A stretch of DNA of 64,000 nucleotides, taken from positions 56,698,426 to 56,762,425 of the forward strand of contig CM049309.1 in assembly GCA_026874595.1 (NCBI GenBank), in the 5' to 3' direction. This stretch comes from Sipunculus nudus (taxonomy: Eukaryota > Annelida > Sipuncula > Golfingiida > Sipunculidae). The notes beneath the pieces were generated by a model. That model was given only the letters and a program-made list of their open reading frames with translations. It searched no databases and was not told where the DNA came from. Made by a program: the position numbers and the translations under genes. Positions 49,540 to 59,598 of this stretch are shown here, one piece after another; the stretch's first letter is position 1, and every line of letters starts with the position of its first letter.

Positions 49540-50892
49540 TCAGTAATACCATGCAGATGCCCTTCTGTATTCCATATCTGTAAGCATCCTCCATTTTGTA
49601 TTCAATATCCGCGCGATTTCCTTGTCCACGAGATCATAATCACGAGATGTGACACGAAGCCACGTGTAGAAGTCAGAGCTCCACGAACTGGCCATGGGCC
49701 AATCAGAACGCTTCAATATTGCGTTCCGTCGCACACTCAGCGTCTCCAAGCTCTTAGATTCTGACGCGACGATGAGCAGGGTTGTCGTGGAGATGCGATC
49801 ACGGAGGATGAGGGTATGAAGCCGGGGACACTGGCGTATTAAATAAACTAGCGCGGAATCAGCTCGTTCACTGAAAGATCTCAAGCCGTGACGCCGCGGA
49901 GTGGCGCACTGGACGACGCATTCTAAAGTGTTTTTGTATTCCTCCGCCACTTGATACAAGAAACCAGAATTAAGAGTAACACGGCGGCTGCGGTATACGA
50001 TACAACTGACCGGCGCACTAGGTTGGAGTGTCACGTCTGTTGATTTGCGCCCTCGCACTTCCAAGGTCACTTGGAGGTTAGGCGCCATTTTCTTGACCTG
50101 CTTCCACGTGCTCCTGAAGATGGGCACGTGATCCGGAGTGTAATGATCCTCCACGAGCACCAGGTCCAACAGAGGGGCGTTCCTCACCAACATTAACAGA
50201 GAATCGTCGCTGATCTGTGGAGGAGTAATAACAAGGGTGCACAGATGTGGAAACATACTAATTTGGAAGATAGTGTACCGCTCCATGGTAAGGTTAATAA
50301 GTTCCAGGACCTGTAGGGACCCTCTGGATGTGTTGACCACATTGTCCAGCAGGTAGGGGGCGTCCCTGTCGCTGAGAAGCAGATGGTGCAGACGAAGTTC
50401 ACGAAGATGCATGAGGTTCCCGAGTAGTGTTTTTAGTTTTTCCAGAATTTTTCCTCCCGTGCCCAATATAATTCCGGTACCTTGACTTCCCACCCCAAAA
50501 TTCTCGCATGCAAACTCGAACTCAAAACTTTGCAGAAGAGGCATTGGGAATTTGTCAAAGAAATTCAGAAAACTTGCGAGAACAGTCATGAATTCATACA
50601 AGTTGTGATAATCCCAAATAGGTTTGATGTCTATCTCTTGGATATAATGGCCTATGCGTCCCAGACACATCTGTACCCGATGATGGCTTAACTCATACTG
50701 GTAACCTTTGTATAAATTGAACCGACGGTAAGTGAAAGTACGCTCGCCAACCACCAGGCGGCGCCACACTCTAGGTGAGTTGAAGACTTCGTACCAGTGT
50801 CTGCAGACCATTGAACAATAGTATCTCTGCTTCACGGAGAGCATGAAGTAGATGTCCTCTAGTAGAATGTGAGGCAGGCAGTCCCACATCAT
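49540..50892 (-). CDS. F-box protein, FBXO33/FBXO39-like
   Basis: An uninterrupted 450-codon frame. An F-box spans residues ~3-48: LPHILLEDIYFMLSVKQRYY, then the hallmark VCRHWYEVFNSPRVWRR. Leucine-rich, degenerate LRR-like segments follow (HLRELRLHHLLLSDRD, LQVLELINLTMERYTIFQ, HLCTLVITPPQISDDSLLML, CPRLHTLILRDRI). Family knowledge: the F-box binds SKP1, placing the protein as substrate receptor of an SCF ubiquitin ligase; the LRR part selects substrate. The C-terminal layout (LIRQCPRLHTLIL, ESKSLETLSVRRNAI, W-x-x-L) is like FBXO33, but FBXO39 is a close alternative, so no symbol is given. The start is fixed by an in-frame TAA two codons upstream (50896-50898); the next codon choice would be the second Met. 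A splice acceptor (ttattacag) ends at 50908, so a 5' UTR intron is likely. Confidence 0.9.
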   Translation of the reverse strand: MMWDCLPHILLEDIYFMLSVKQRYYCSMVCRHWYEVFNSPRVWRRLVVGERTFTYRRFNLYKGYQYELSHHRVQMCLGRIGHYIQEIDIKPIWDYHNLYEFMTVLASFLNFFDKFPMPLLQSFEFEFACENFGVGSQGTGIILGTGGKILEKLKTLLGNLMHLRELRLHHLLLSDRDAPYLLDNVVNTSRGSLQVLELINLTMERYTIFQISMFPHLCTLVITPPQISDDSLLMLVRNAPLLDLVLVEDHYTPDHVPIFRSTWKQVKKMAPNLQVTLEVRGRKSTDVTLQPSAPVSCIVYRSRRVTLNSGFLYQVAEEYKNTLECVVQCATPRRHGLRSFSERADSALVYLIRQCPRLHTLILRDRISTTTLLIVASESKSLETLSVRRNAILKRSDWPMASSWSSDFYTWLRVTSRDYDLVDKEIARILNTKWRMLTDMEYRRASAWYY

Positions 50893-50907
50893 GCATTACG
50901 AGGATCC
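50893..50907 (-). other. 5' UTR remnant and splice acceptor of the F-box gene
   Basis: Minus strand: tatgattatattacag ends at 50908, then 15 bases of leader to the ATG. The non-coding first exon is not located; the GC-richer stretch at 53090-53460 is a candidate for promoter or first exon. Confidence 0.5.
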
Positions 50908-50959
50908 CTGTAATATAATCATAAAATAATGTCAACCCAGCCATGGCAAAGCCAAATAA

Positions 50960-51182
50960 TAGCAGCCAAAAAAATTAATGTAATAAAATACATAAACAAA
51001 AACCAATATAAATGATCGGACCGCTCTCAACCAAAGACCTTTTTTTAGACAAATCTTATGCATGGGGGGGGGGGGGGGGGTCGAGACCCCCTCTGCTCTT
51101 AACAAACGACCTTTTTTAGACAACTTTTATGCATGACACCCATTGACCCCTCCCTGCAAAAAAAATCTTGGATCCGCGCCTG
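50960..51182. repeat. Dispersed-repeat fragment with poly-G run
   Basis: Two imperfect ~75 bp copies (ctctcaaccaaagaccttttttt and ctcttaacaaacgacctttttta, each followed by agacaa and ttatgcatg) and a final ggatccgcgcctg as in the 35765-35942 family. A run of about 18 G lies at 51065-51081. Confidence 0.65.
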
Positions 51183-51189
51183 AACATCC

Positions 51190-52490
51190 GTCCCAATTGC
51201 GTGTCATTAAAATTTTCAAGGCAGATCTAATGCCATCAGCTTGTATTTAGTGATACACTTTGAAATATTATGACTTTAAGAATATTAAAGGTACATCAAA
51301 TTTGAATCCTGGTTTACTGTCATATTGTAACTGCAGTTCATCGATATATTCACCACAGCTCTTCATGTTATCAGGAATGTTGGAATTCGGAGAACTCTCC
51401 GAACTGACTACTTCATTTTAAATAAAATTTATAAATAATTTATGAAGTTTGTGTAGTTTTTATTTCATTGTTGCTCCGACAGCTTTAGGGCTTTCATACC
51501 GATGGGTCTTTGTCCGTCGTTGTTTTGTCCGTCCGTCGGGTAATGAGGCAAAAAATCATGTAAGTAAAATCCAGGAAGTTCACATGCTGATAGGTCCTTT
51601 ATAAATTCAAATTTAGGTCACTAGGACATATTTGCTCAGGGGGCATACATTCTGTTGGGATATACCCAGGACATTCACATTTTGCATGCGTACATGTCCT
51701 GAGAGGTCCTCTACATAAATTATAAATACAAAAATTAGGCGACTTTGACTTAGATTCTATAGTTCACGTGACGGTAAAGCAGGTGTCTGAGCAACTTAAA
51801 AGCTAAGACGCCTTTTAGTAAATATTCATACAAAAGGCATGAAATTTCATCAGCAGCGGCATGGATTGTCAATATCATTAGTATGCTATAATAGATCTTA
51901 CAGAACAGAAACCACTGCAAACGACTGAGTTTGCAGCCTACATTTTTCTTTTTTCGAAGATGACAGATTACAGTGATGCATGGGTCAAAACTTAAGATGG
52001 CAAATCATACCGTACTAGGAAGTGAAAGGTCCTTTTTGTTCACAGGTCCCGTTAGGTGTTCTGTAATATTGCAAAACTGAGTTTTTACTCTGAGTTACGA
52101 AAGAATACTATGTGTTTTAACTCCTCAAAGGATAATACTTCTGTAGGAAGAGGTTCATACATAAGATTTCTCAGGAACAGCTTTGCGGATTGTCATGAAA
52201 TTAGAATTAAGCCGCTGAAGAAGACCGTTTTGATTATAAAATTTCACGCTAATTTTGTGCTCCAGCCATAAACGATGAATCAAATTCTGTTTTGGACAAG
52301 GACCACTACTTTTCTTCAGCACTCTGTTACACATTTAGTAATTACTAGCGAGCGTTGGTCCACTGAACGCCATGTAATGGCGAGATAGATTAAGTTATAT
52401 CAAGAAAATTAAGACAACAGATACCAATATGCAAGGTATGCAGAAGCGTATTGCCGCTAACTGGTAAAAGAAAAAAAAAATAAAAGTATT
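51190..52490. other. Intergenic DNA
   Basis: No gene recognised. Phrases such as gtccgtcgttgttttgtccgtccgtcgg (about 51511) and ggtcactaggacat are typical of decayed dispersed invertebrate repeats. Confidence 0.35.
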
Positions 52491-52524
52491 AATTATATCT
52501 CCTACCTAACTCCTAATCTCCACT

Positions 52525-52635
52525 ATCTCGTACGTGTGGCATGTTATCGAACACGTACGACATACTCTCTTGTTCGATCGACATCACGTGTACGAACGAC
52601 ATACTATCTCGTACGTACGACATTCTATCTCGAGA
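52525..52635. repeat. Short palindromic tandem repeat (cgtacgacat)
   Basis: Four to five diverged units combining cgtacg(t/a), acgacatact(a/c)tct and tcgtacg. Many are self-complementary (cgtacg, cacgtg, ttcgatcga, tctcgaga), giving a stretch rich in small hairpins. Confidence 0.75.
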
Positions 52636-53092
52636 TAAATATTTTTAATTCTTTGGCCAGCTGGCTTTAATTCGTAGTAAGGAGCCCCCGACCCTTTCCC
52701 GACTTATGCCTAATAACTTATCTGCAGCTATGACGTATAGTTTCTACAGAAAAAAAAGAAGCCAACATGAAAACTAAAATATAGTAATAGATCATTTGGG
52801 TATAATCTATCTGTTGAAATTTTTATTTAGAATTGCATATGTAAGGTTTAGAATTGTAAACATGCCCCAAGTTTAATATGTACATTTGATTATAAATTTA
52901 TTGACACTTCCTTGCCATGCAACAAATTTAAATAAACTAAGCATTCTATATCTAAAGTATATCACAGTCCTTAACCCCATATATAAATTAGGCCTATAAA
53001 ATGATTATATTATAATCATAACATATTCCTTTTAAATTCAACGCATATGTAAATATGTACCAGGTATTGCGTTATACTTATATAAGAGTTCT

Positions 53093-53461
53093 TTATGTAG
53101 TCTCTTTGTTCGGTACCTTAAGCGGGAGATGCATGGTATACGTACGGTGAGAGAGGAACCAGGTAAGAACACCACAAACCGGTTTATCGCAACAGGTTGC
53201 CGAAGGTCGACCGGCCTGTGACTCTGAGAGGTCACGTGAAGATTGAGCTAGGCGCCGTGGCACATGCGGCTTTAATGCAGGTGCATTGCGTGTCTTAGAT
53301 TTGTTTTCAGCGGAAGTTGCCGGCTCAGGTAACATGCGCAGTGCTGAGACCAGGAGAGATGCAGCAGCGAGATAACGGATACTTCTGTGCACAGTGAAAC
53401 CACCTACCCCTCCCTTCATAACATACTGGTCTAAATTTAGACACTTTACACGCGAGGCCAA
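53093..53461 (-). CDS. Unrecognised 122-codon open frame, doubtful
   Basis: An open frame in a locally GC-richer stretch. A hydrophobic segment (RYLAAASLLVSALRM, residues ~29-43) is followed by a proline/serine-rich part with a CC-x3-C cluster. It could be a small secreted protein, or a promoter or leader region of the downstream F-box gene, or chance. There is no homology I can name and no clear start context. Confidence 0.2.
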   Translation of the reverse strand: MASRVKCLNLDQYVMKGGVGGFTVHRSIRYLAAASLLVSALRMLPEPATSAENKSKTRNAPALKPHVPRRLAQSSRDLSESQAGRPSATCCDKPVCGVLTWFLSHRTYTMHLPLKVPNKETT

Positions 53462-54931
53462 CCAACACTAGGCAGAGCTATAACCTCTGTAGACTGGTAG
53501 ACAGGTATATTGAGTATACATGCATTTGCCTTCACTACCACTCGTTACAATTCCTATGTACAATGATTATTCGTTTTGTCATTCACAGGGTAGGGGGCGG
53601 GAATTTTTTACTCGGGCATCATCATGTCAGTAAGAATGACTGGAAAACGATCCATAGAACTTTTCGGTAATGCAGCAACTCTAATAATTTCCCTCAATGT
53701 ATTCATTGCACCTAAAAACCGGTAGTACAATAAACACACTACAGGTAATTACAAGATAAAAAACCGCCATCAAAACCGTATGAATAGGACGAGTCGTCCT
53801 TCTTGGATAAGCACCGCGTACAAAAATTTAGAGGAAATGCTCTTAGGCAATGACATGAGTATTGACACTGCAAAGCAGTCTAACGATGCATATAAGAAGC
53901 CATGCAATATACGGATGAAGGCTTCCAGGTTTAGTTATTTAAGTAAAAAATATGAAGCTAACAATCTAATATAGGGAGCAGGAAAAAAAAATGGCTTTTT
54001 AATCGAATTTATTTTATAATATACATCCATTTTAGTCTGAATGAAACTGCCATGTAAAGGCATAAAAGAATAGAAATTATATGATGACACTTATCTAAAT
54101 TTTAAACTTGTCCATACTTGGCCAAAGTTAAACACGTACCCCGGTGTGATGACCTGAAATTGTCCCGATGTTACCCCGGCCCACTTACCCCAATGACCTA
54201 ACAACAGGGAACAAAAATGGGCGTGGCGAAAGCGAGATCGGCAACTGGGGCATCGGGGAAAAATTGTGAGAGAAACATTAAATATTAAGAAACACCTAGA
54301 GTGATTGGGAACATCGGAATAAAATCATAGTAACAAAGTATAAACGTGTACTTCCAGTGTTAACTTGTGTTTGTCAATGTACCTGTCACACAAACACGTA
54401 CAAGGTGGTCGATTATCATTTATTCCGTCTCATGAACAACCGGCCGCGGCTCAACCGCCAGTCCAAGTCTTCTGGTTTCCAATCCCAATCAACCGTGCCA
54501 CCATCTGGTGGCGGGCTTACCAACAAACCCAGATTAGTCTAGTCATTTAACTTCATTTTAAGCCAAATCCGGAACAAATCGCAACAGTAATGATTTTAAG
54601 CTCATCTGACTGTAAGTCAACTGAGGAATAGTAATGGCGCTTTTTCCGTCGTCCGTCGGGGCGTCCTGCCGGCCGTTAGCAGGGCACAAATGATAACTGC
54701 TGGTCCTTGAAAATTTTAAGTGAATATCCGGAGAGATCAATAAAAAACTCTCCTTGGAAACCTGAAACTTAGTCACCGGGACCTATATCCTCCGAGCTAT
54801 ATGGGGCTCGAAAGAACCCCCCAGAATAAAAAAATGATACAAAACCTCCAATATCTTGATAATCAATGCATGGATTGCCATGAATCTTGTCTTGAATATT
54901 AATCATGATTAGTTTGTCAGTCCCGAAAAGG

Positions 54932-54943
54932 GGTGGCGCCACC
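54932..54943. repeat. Isolated GGTGGCGCCACC palindrome
   Basis: An exact copy of the 12 bp palindrome with the familiar right flank tgt, more than 30 kb from the other copies. It is followed by a T-rich stretch and dispersed-repeat wording (tctgtctgtccatcc, ggtcaaaggtca) through 55560. Confidence 0.8.
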
Positions 54944-54999
54944 TGTATTTCTTCTTATTTTAACAAATATTTTTTTAATTTTTTTTTTACTATAAAATG

Positions 55000-55600
55000 A
55001 CAACAATCATGTGAGTTTCTCAGCTGTTATTCCATCTAGTGTCTCAGAACCTGATGTGTTTATCGATCACAAGTGGATGGCCTATAGTAATCACCCTGTC
55101 TGCCTGTCTGTCTGTCCATCCACACAAATTTGTTTCCAGATGATAACTCCAGGTTGGATTGACATATGGATTTCAAACCTGATATACATATGGTCATCCA
55201 CTAAAGAGAGAACCTGTATGATTTTCGGGTCATGAAGTCAAAGGTCAAGGTCAAAAGAATCACGAATTTAAAAAGATTAGGGCTGCATTTTCAGCCAAGC
55301 TAAACTTTCCAACTTACACATTTAGCTGACTTGCGAGTATGGGGAGAGCATAACTGAATTTGAGGTTATAGGGTCAAAGGTCAGGTTCACAGGGGCCATC
55401 TGTTCACAAATTAGTTCCCAGATGGTAACTCCTGTTTGTTTTGACATATTGCTTTCAAACTTAAGTTATATATAGCTCACTCAAAAGTAAGAACTCTGTC
55501 AATTTTGTGGTCAAAAGGTCAAAGGTTACATGACCTATTTCTTTAAAAGGAATGTTTATGGATTTCAAGCCAAACAAGTTATAGCATGTATATTTTTTTA
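55000..55600. repeat. Decayed dispersed repeat with ~185 bp periodicity
   Basis: agatg(a/g)taactcc(a/t)g(g/t)ttg, gacatat(g/t)g, and aaaggtcaaggtca recur near 55137, 55420 and at 55225, 55375 and 55515. The frames are closed. Confidence 0.55.
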
Positions 55601-55681
55601 AATTACCACACAATGGGAGGGGAGATTCCCCCTCCCACACCCTACCCCCTAATTATGCTTCGGTCTGACAAAACATTTACT

Positions 55682-55702
55682 GCCCCCCCCCCCCCCCCCC
55701 CC
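55682..55702. repeat. Poly-C run of about 21 bases
   Basis: Homopolymer tract just past the 3' side of the Helitron remnant. Confidence 0.9.
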
Positions 55703-56223
55703 ACTCAGCTCAGGCTATACGGCCCTGCGTAATGATGGACTTCTTCAAGGGTTTACTGACATCATCTTCAGTCCTTGTAAAACAACATTGCTCGGTTGCA
55801 AAAAAGGCGTGTCATTATGGTAACCGTTATGACGTCACAATCGTAAAAATGTTATTTAAGCCTTTTACTGGGCTTAGTCCAATGTAAGATTTTCGTAACA
55901 GACAGTTGATCTAACTGTGCGTTTGTGTTTACAACTTCGCGTCATTAGTAAATCATGCAGAATTGTCATAATTATTATCCCAATATTCAAACCAGACTTT
56001 AAATTAATGAATTGAGTTGACAACAGTATATATCGGTGCCAGACTGAGGGCACCATTTTCATCAAGGGGTATTCTTCACCAAGGAGCAAGAGGTTTTTAT
56101 CAAACTGAGCAGATACGTCATCTCCATGAAGATGTGCCCCCTTGTTAGTAGCAAGTCTCAGCGTCTGAACGTATGTGAATGTGAAACATGTGCGAACTTC
56201 ATCTGCCCGGGTACCATTGGGAA

Positions 56224-56771
56224 TCACACGAAGGGTCTGGCGAATATCATCGAGAGTAACACTGCTATACCGCCCATGTGGGAGCTACTGTTTCGTATGT
56301 CTTTTAGTCTTTTGTCTATGGCTTCTAGAGCTTTCCTGTGAATCATAGTGCATTCGTCCCAGGTGATCAATTTGCATTGTTCAAATTGCATTGTTTTAAA
56401 ACTGGCGGTGTTTGAATTTTTGGTTATGTTACATACTGGATTTTCATTTGAATGCAGATCCAGTGGGAGTTTGAATGTTGAATAAGCAGTGCCTGGCAAC
56501 ACAATGCCAGAAGAAGCTACAGCTAGTGCAATTATTTTCTGGTGATGTACTTTTGCTAGGAGGAAGTTGGTCACAAAGGTTTTTCCACTTCACCAGGAGC
56601 AGCAAGAAAGAAAAATTCGTGCCGTCTGATTCCTCCATCTTCTTCGAATATCTGGTATGCAAACCTTTGGTCTCTCAGAAGTTTGAGCTCATTATGTCCA
56701 ATGTAGTTGACAAAGAAATCTGTTTCCCTTAGTCCTAGTGGTCTGAGGTAGGCCATAGGATGGAAGCTCAT
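56224..56771 (-). pseudogene. Helitron PIF1-helicase fragment
   Basis: Two frames, 56771-56571 and 56574-56224, overlap at the Walker A site, where the phosphate-binding glycine/lysine pattern is lost through a frameshift. Downstream motifs are AVASSGI and ITWDECTMIHRKALEAID. A deletion follows GGIAVLLS. Confidence 0.8.
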
Positions 56772-57381
56772 ATCCTCCCAATGGTCAAAACTCTGTTTTC
56801 TATACCCACCAAGGCTGTTTTATAGATCTCATCACTGAAGGTTACCTCCATATGTTGGTACACGCACTGTGCCTGGTACATATAATCCTCGGCAAGTTCG
56901 TCTCTAAATCTGTCCCAAAGGGCTATTTGATTGTTTACCTCGCAGGTCTTCAAGTGGATAGCAAACAATTCTCGAAGGGCTCTTCCAGTTTTAGATATAC
57001 TGGCTTCCGACAATGTAGCCTCCCACTGTGCATCATTTTCAAGTAAACCAAGTTTTAAACGGGCTTCTCTGAATTTAGGACAGACCATGTCATTTTCCGT
57101 GCGGAGTTATTTGAATGATGTTGGCCACTTGACTTCATGAAGGCGAATACGTAAGAATAAGAACTCATATTGGCTAGGGTGAACTGTATATACACGCCCA
57201 AGAGCACTATAAAACTTGATGTCCGGGTGCCTGTCAACATTACCTCCTTTCTTTCGTCTGCTCCATTCCTGGTTGTTCCATGTATAAAATGAGGGGAGTT
57301 GACGATAGTATAAAGTTCTAGCAAATGGGTATTTTTGAGAAAGCCTAAAGAATGCTGTTAAAGTTGTTACTTTTAGTGAGG

Positions 57382-57816
57382 CTACCATGTGAGCAGCTGT
57401 ATGTGCTGTATATAAAAACGTCTGTTTTCTAAGTGAACTGCAACCTGCTGGATAAGCGGGTAGCGCTCATGGATTGGGAAACCAAATATCCTCCAGAATG
57501 CTTCATTGCTGCTGATATAACGTCCTTGTTGGCACTGGCTTTCTTCATCCTTTTGATCCTGCTGTAAAGCAAACATTGCTGCGTCAGGTCCCTTGCTGAC
57601 ATATTTGCAGATATATCTAATTGATTTCACGGAGAAGCAGAACTTAACATTGATATGGGCACTGAATATTTTAAAAAGCAGAGGGCAGTATGGAACAACC
57701 CATCTGTTGTTGATCTCATTTTGACCAACTTCAGCCTGATGTCCACCATCTTCACCAATCTTTGCTCCAAAATATGTCATTTGGAAAGCTGAATTGTACC
57801 TCTGGATATTGTGCAA
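57382..57816 (-). pseudogene. Helitron Rep fragment with internal deletion
   Basis: 145 codons. Joins the start of the Helitron-like N domain (YNSAFQMTYFGAKI) almost directly to the late Rep segment (NNRWVVPYCP). The intervening region, which should hold the HUH metal-binding motif, is missing. Confidence 0.85.
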
Positions 57817-57841
57817 AAAGTGCTTTATTCTTCATTTGTTC

Positions 57842-58344
57842 CTAGAAGAAGGCCTTTCGGTGGTTCAGGAGGAGGTGGTATTGGGTGAAGCTTGACTTTG
57901 CCATTGGAACAACACATTCCTGGTTGTTCTTTGTCCCATTTTTGAGCGCCATAATGTGTGCAGAGTTCTGACATGGAATGAATTTTGACAATAGCCTCCA
58001 ATGCATAAGGATGAGCTGGATCATAGTTGAAACTCGTCTAAGCCGTAGTTATTTTGTGTACGGTGCTGTTCTTTCGTGAGTGTGATTGAGGTTGTCAACT
58101 CTTTGTCTTTGTTGTCTTTCTCCTGTGTCTATCTTGTTCTTCGGGAAGCTTCCCTTTTACTGTGTTCTTCCCGCCATTGCTGTCTCTGATGTGGAGTGTC
58201 TCTGGCTCGTGTGGAGAAAAATCTGGAGCGCTGCTGTTGAAGTCGTGTTATTCTCTGCTCTTCAGTTTCTTCTTCACGACGCTTTTGCTTCACACGGGCT
58301 GAAAGAGACTTTCTTCAAAGTCGTATTGTTCGTTTTGGCGGCAT
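57842..58344 (-). pseudogene. Helitron N-terminal fragment
   Basis: A basic, coiled-coil-like N-terminus with at least one frameshift (after MPPKRTIRL) and a stop. It ends in the cysteine/proline motif that precedes the Helitron-like N domain. Confidence 0.8.
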
Positions 58345-58379
58345 TTTTAGTTTGTGTGCCGGATGGGCTGTGATAGCAA

Positions 58380-59590
58380 ATGTAAGCATGTGTAAAAAAT
58401 CACATGCCTAAAAAAAAATCATGTATACTGTAGATATGTAAATTATTAATATCTATAAAAAATTCATGTGTTTTGTAATTGTACTAAAATGAAGAATATG
58501 TAGAACATTCTAAGAGGCAACGAGCGATGCAGTGTATGCATACAATATACGGTATTTCATTGCAACTAAAATAGTTAAATTCTGAAGCATTCTTATTTAA
58601 TTGATTGATTGATGATTGAAGGGACCCCGATGAATAAACATAAAATTACATGGATAAAGGGAATATGATGCATAGCGAAAACGCTGTCACACAGTTTTTG
58701 TAACTGCACTCTGGGCAGGATTACAGAGGTGCCAACTGTAAAGAACGGCTTTCAGGAATGAGAGAGCCCAAAATAAGTAATATATATACCCATCGTCATT
58801 CCGTTGTAGTGTCTGTTTAGTGTTCCATCCTATCTCGATGGTTATTTAATTTTCGATAATTTTCTTATCGACAGTGTTGACCAGATTATTAAAGTTAGTA
58901 CAATACATATACTTTTTCAAAGGGGAGAAGGAGCAAGATTTCATATTTTTATATAAACAATTTTCTGACAAGCATAACTTACTGGTTTAGCACTTAGGAA
59001 AGGGTAGAGGGTTATTTATATAATTGATCGAAGACTATTTAAGCCAATATTTGTACCAGCAGGGATTCAAGCGCCTGTGCATAAACCTTGAATCGTGTAG
59101 CGAGCCGTTTTGGCGTCTATTTCATGAATAATAAAAGATGCAGTTGAATAAATCAAATCTCTCGCATACACTTGTTTTGCTCGGACGTCTGCATGGTGTG
59201 ATGTTTCAATTTTTGCCGGGAAGATATCGAGATTCTAACCAATCAGATTTTATTAAGCAATTTGAGCATGTCCCGTTTCTGGTACCCGTGTTCTTGTTAA
59301 GACGGCGTGTGAAGTTGTATTGTTTCAGATGGATTTGATTCCGCCAGAACACTTGCTGGCTTGTTCATTATTCGTGAAACAGGAGCCAGAATTACGGCTC
59401 GTCAAATCAAATGTTATAAAATGAAGATCAAGTTTATATGCAGATTTTATCATATCTCCGGACAGATTTCTACCAGAAACCCCCGTCGTACCATTCCACT
59501 TGAAGTTTTATTTCACTGAATTTTTTTTCAAACTACTGTATAGTTTGTTGGAAGATTAGAACGTTAATATCTATACATCGTTTGCAAAAA
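58380..59590. other. Intergenic DNA
   Basis: Region upstream (5') of the Helitron remnant. The 5' terminus of the transposon (expected TC at the A/T junction) was not located. No gene seen. Confidence 0.35.
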
Positions 59591-59598
59591 CTCTCTTA

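Larger units (their letters stand above)
55870..58344 (-). pseudogene. Decayed Helitron transposon (Rep/PIF1 helicase)
   Basis: Minus-strand fragments run in the order of a Helitron polyprotein. The N-terminus MPPKRTIRL starts at ATG 58344, then ARVKQKRREEETEEQRITRL. At 58024-57842 is a cysteine motif with GMCCSNGK and PPPPEP. At 57816-57382 are YNSAFQMT and, after a jump, NNRWVVPYCPLL, AHINVKF and YICKYVSKG, with the paired tyrosines of the Rep domain. At 57388-57107 is TTLTAFFRL and ALGRVYTVHP. At 57088-56768 is CPKFREARLKLGLLEND. From 56771 the PIF1 helicase begins with a damaged Walker A (FFLAAPG, then a frame change) and continues with LAVASSGI and a Walker B-like ITWDE. 56227-55874 continues with PNGTRADEV. 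Frameshifts and in-frame stops separate the pieces, so it is inactive. Family knowledge: Helitrons move by rolling circle and insert between A and T without target duplication. Confidence 0.9.

Noticed and set aside
50193-50691. Secondary frames on both strands inside the F-box gene
   Set aside because: They are shadows of the 450-codon frame, which has a clear F-box and LRR-like pattern.
54357-54550. Two overlapping plus-strand frames of 61 codons
   Set aside because: Different frames over the same DNA with no domain, start context or splice support.
58086-58373. Plus-strand hydrophobic 95-codon frame resembling a membrane protein
   Set aside because: It is the complement of the basic, glutamate/arginine-rich N-terminus of the Helitron remnant.
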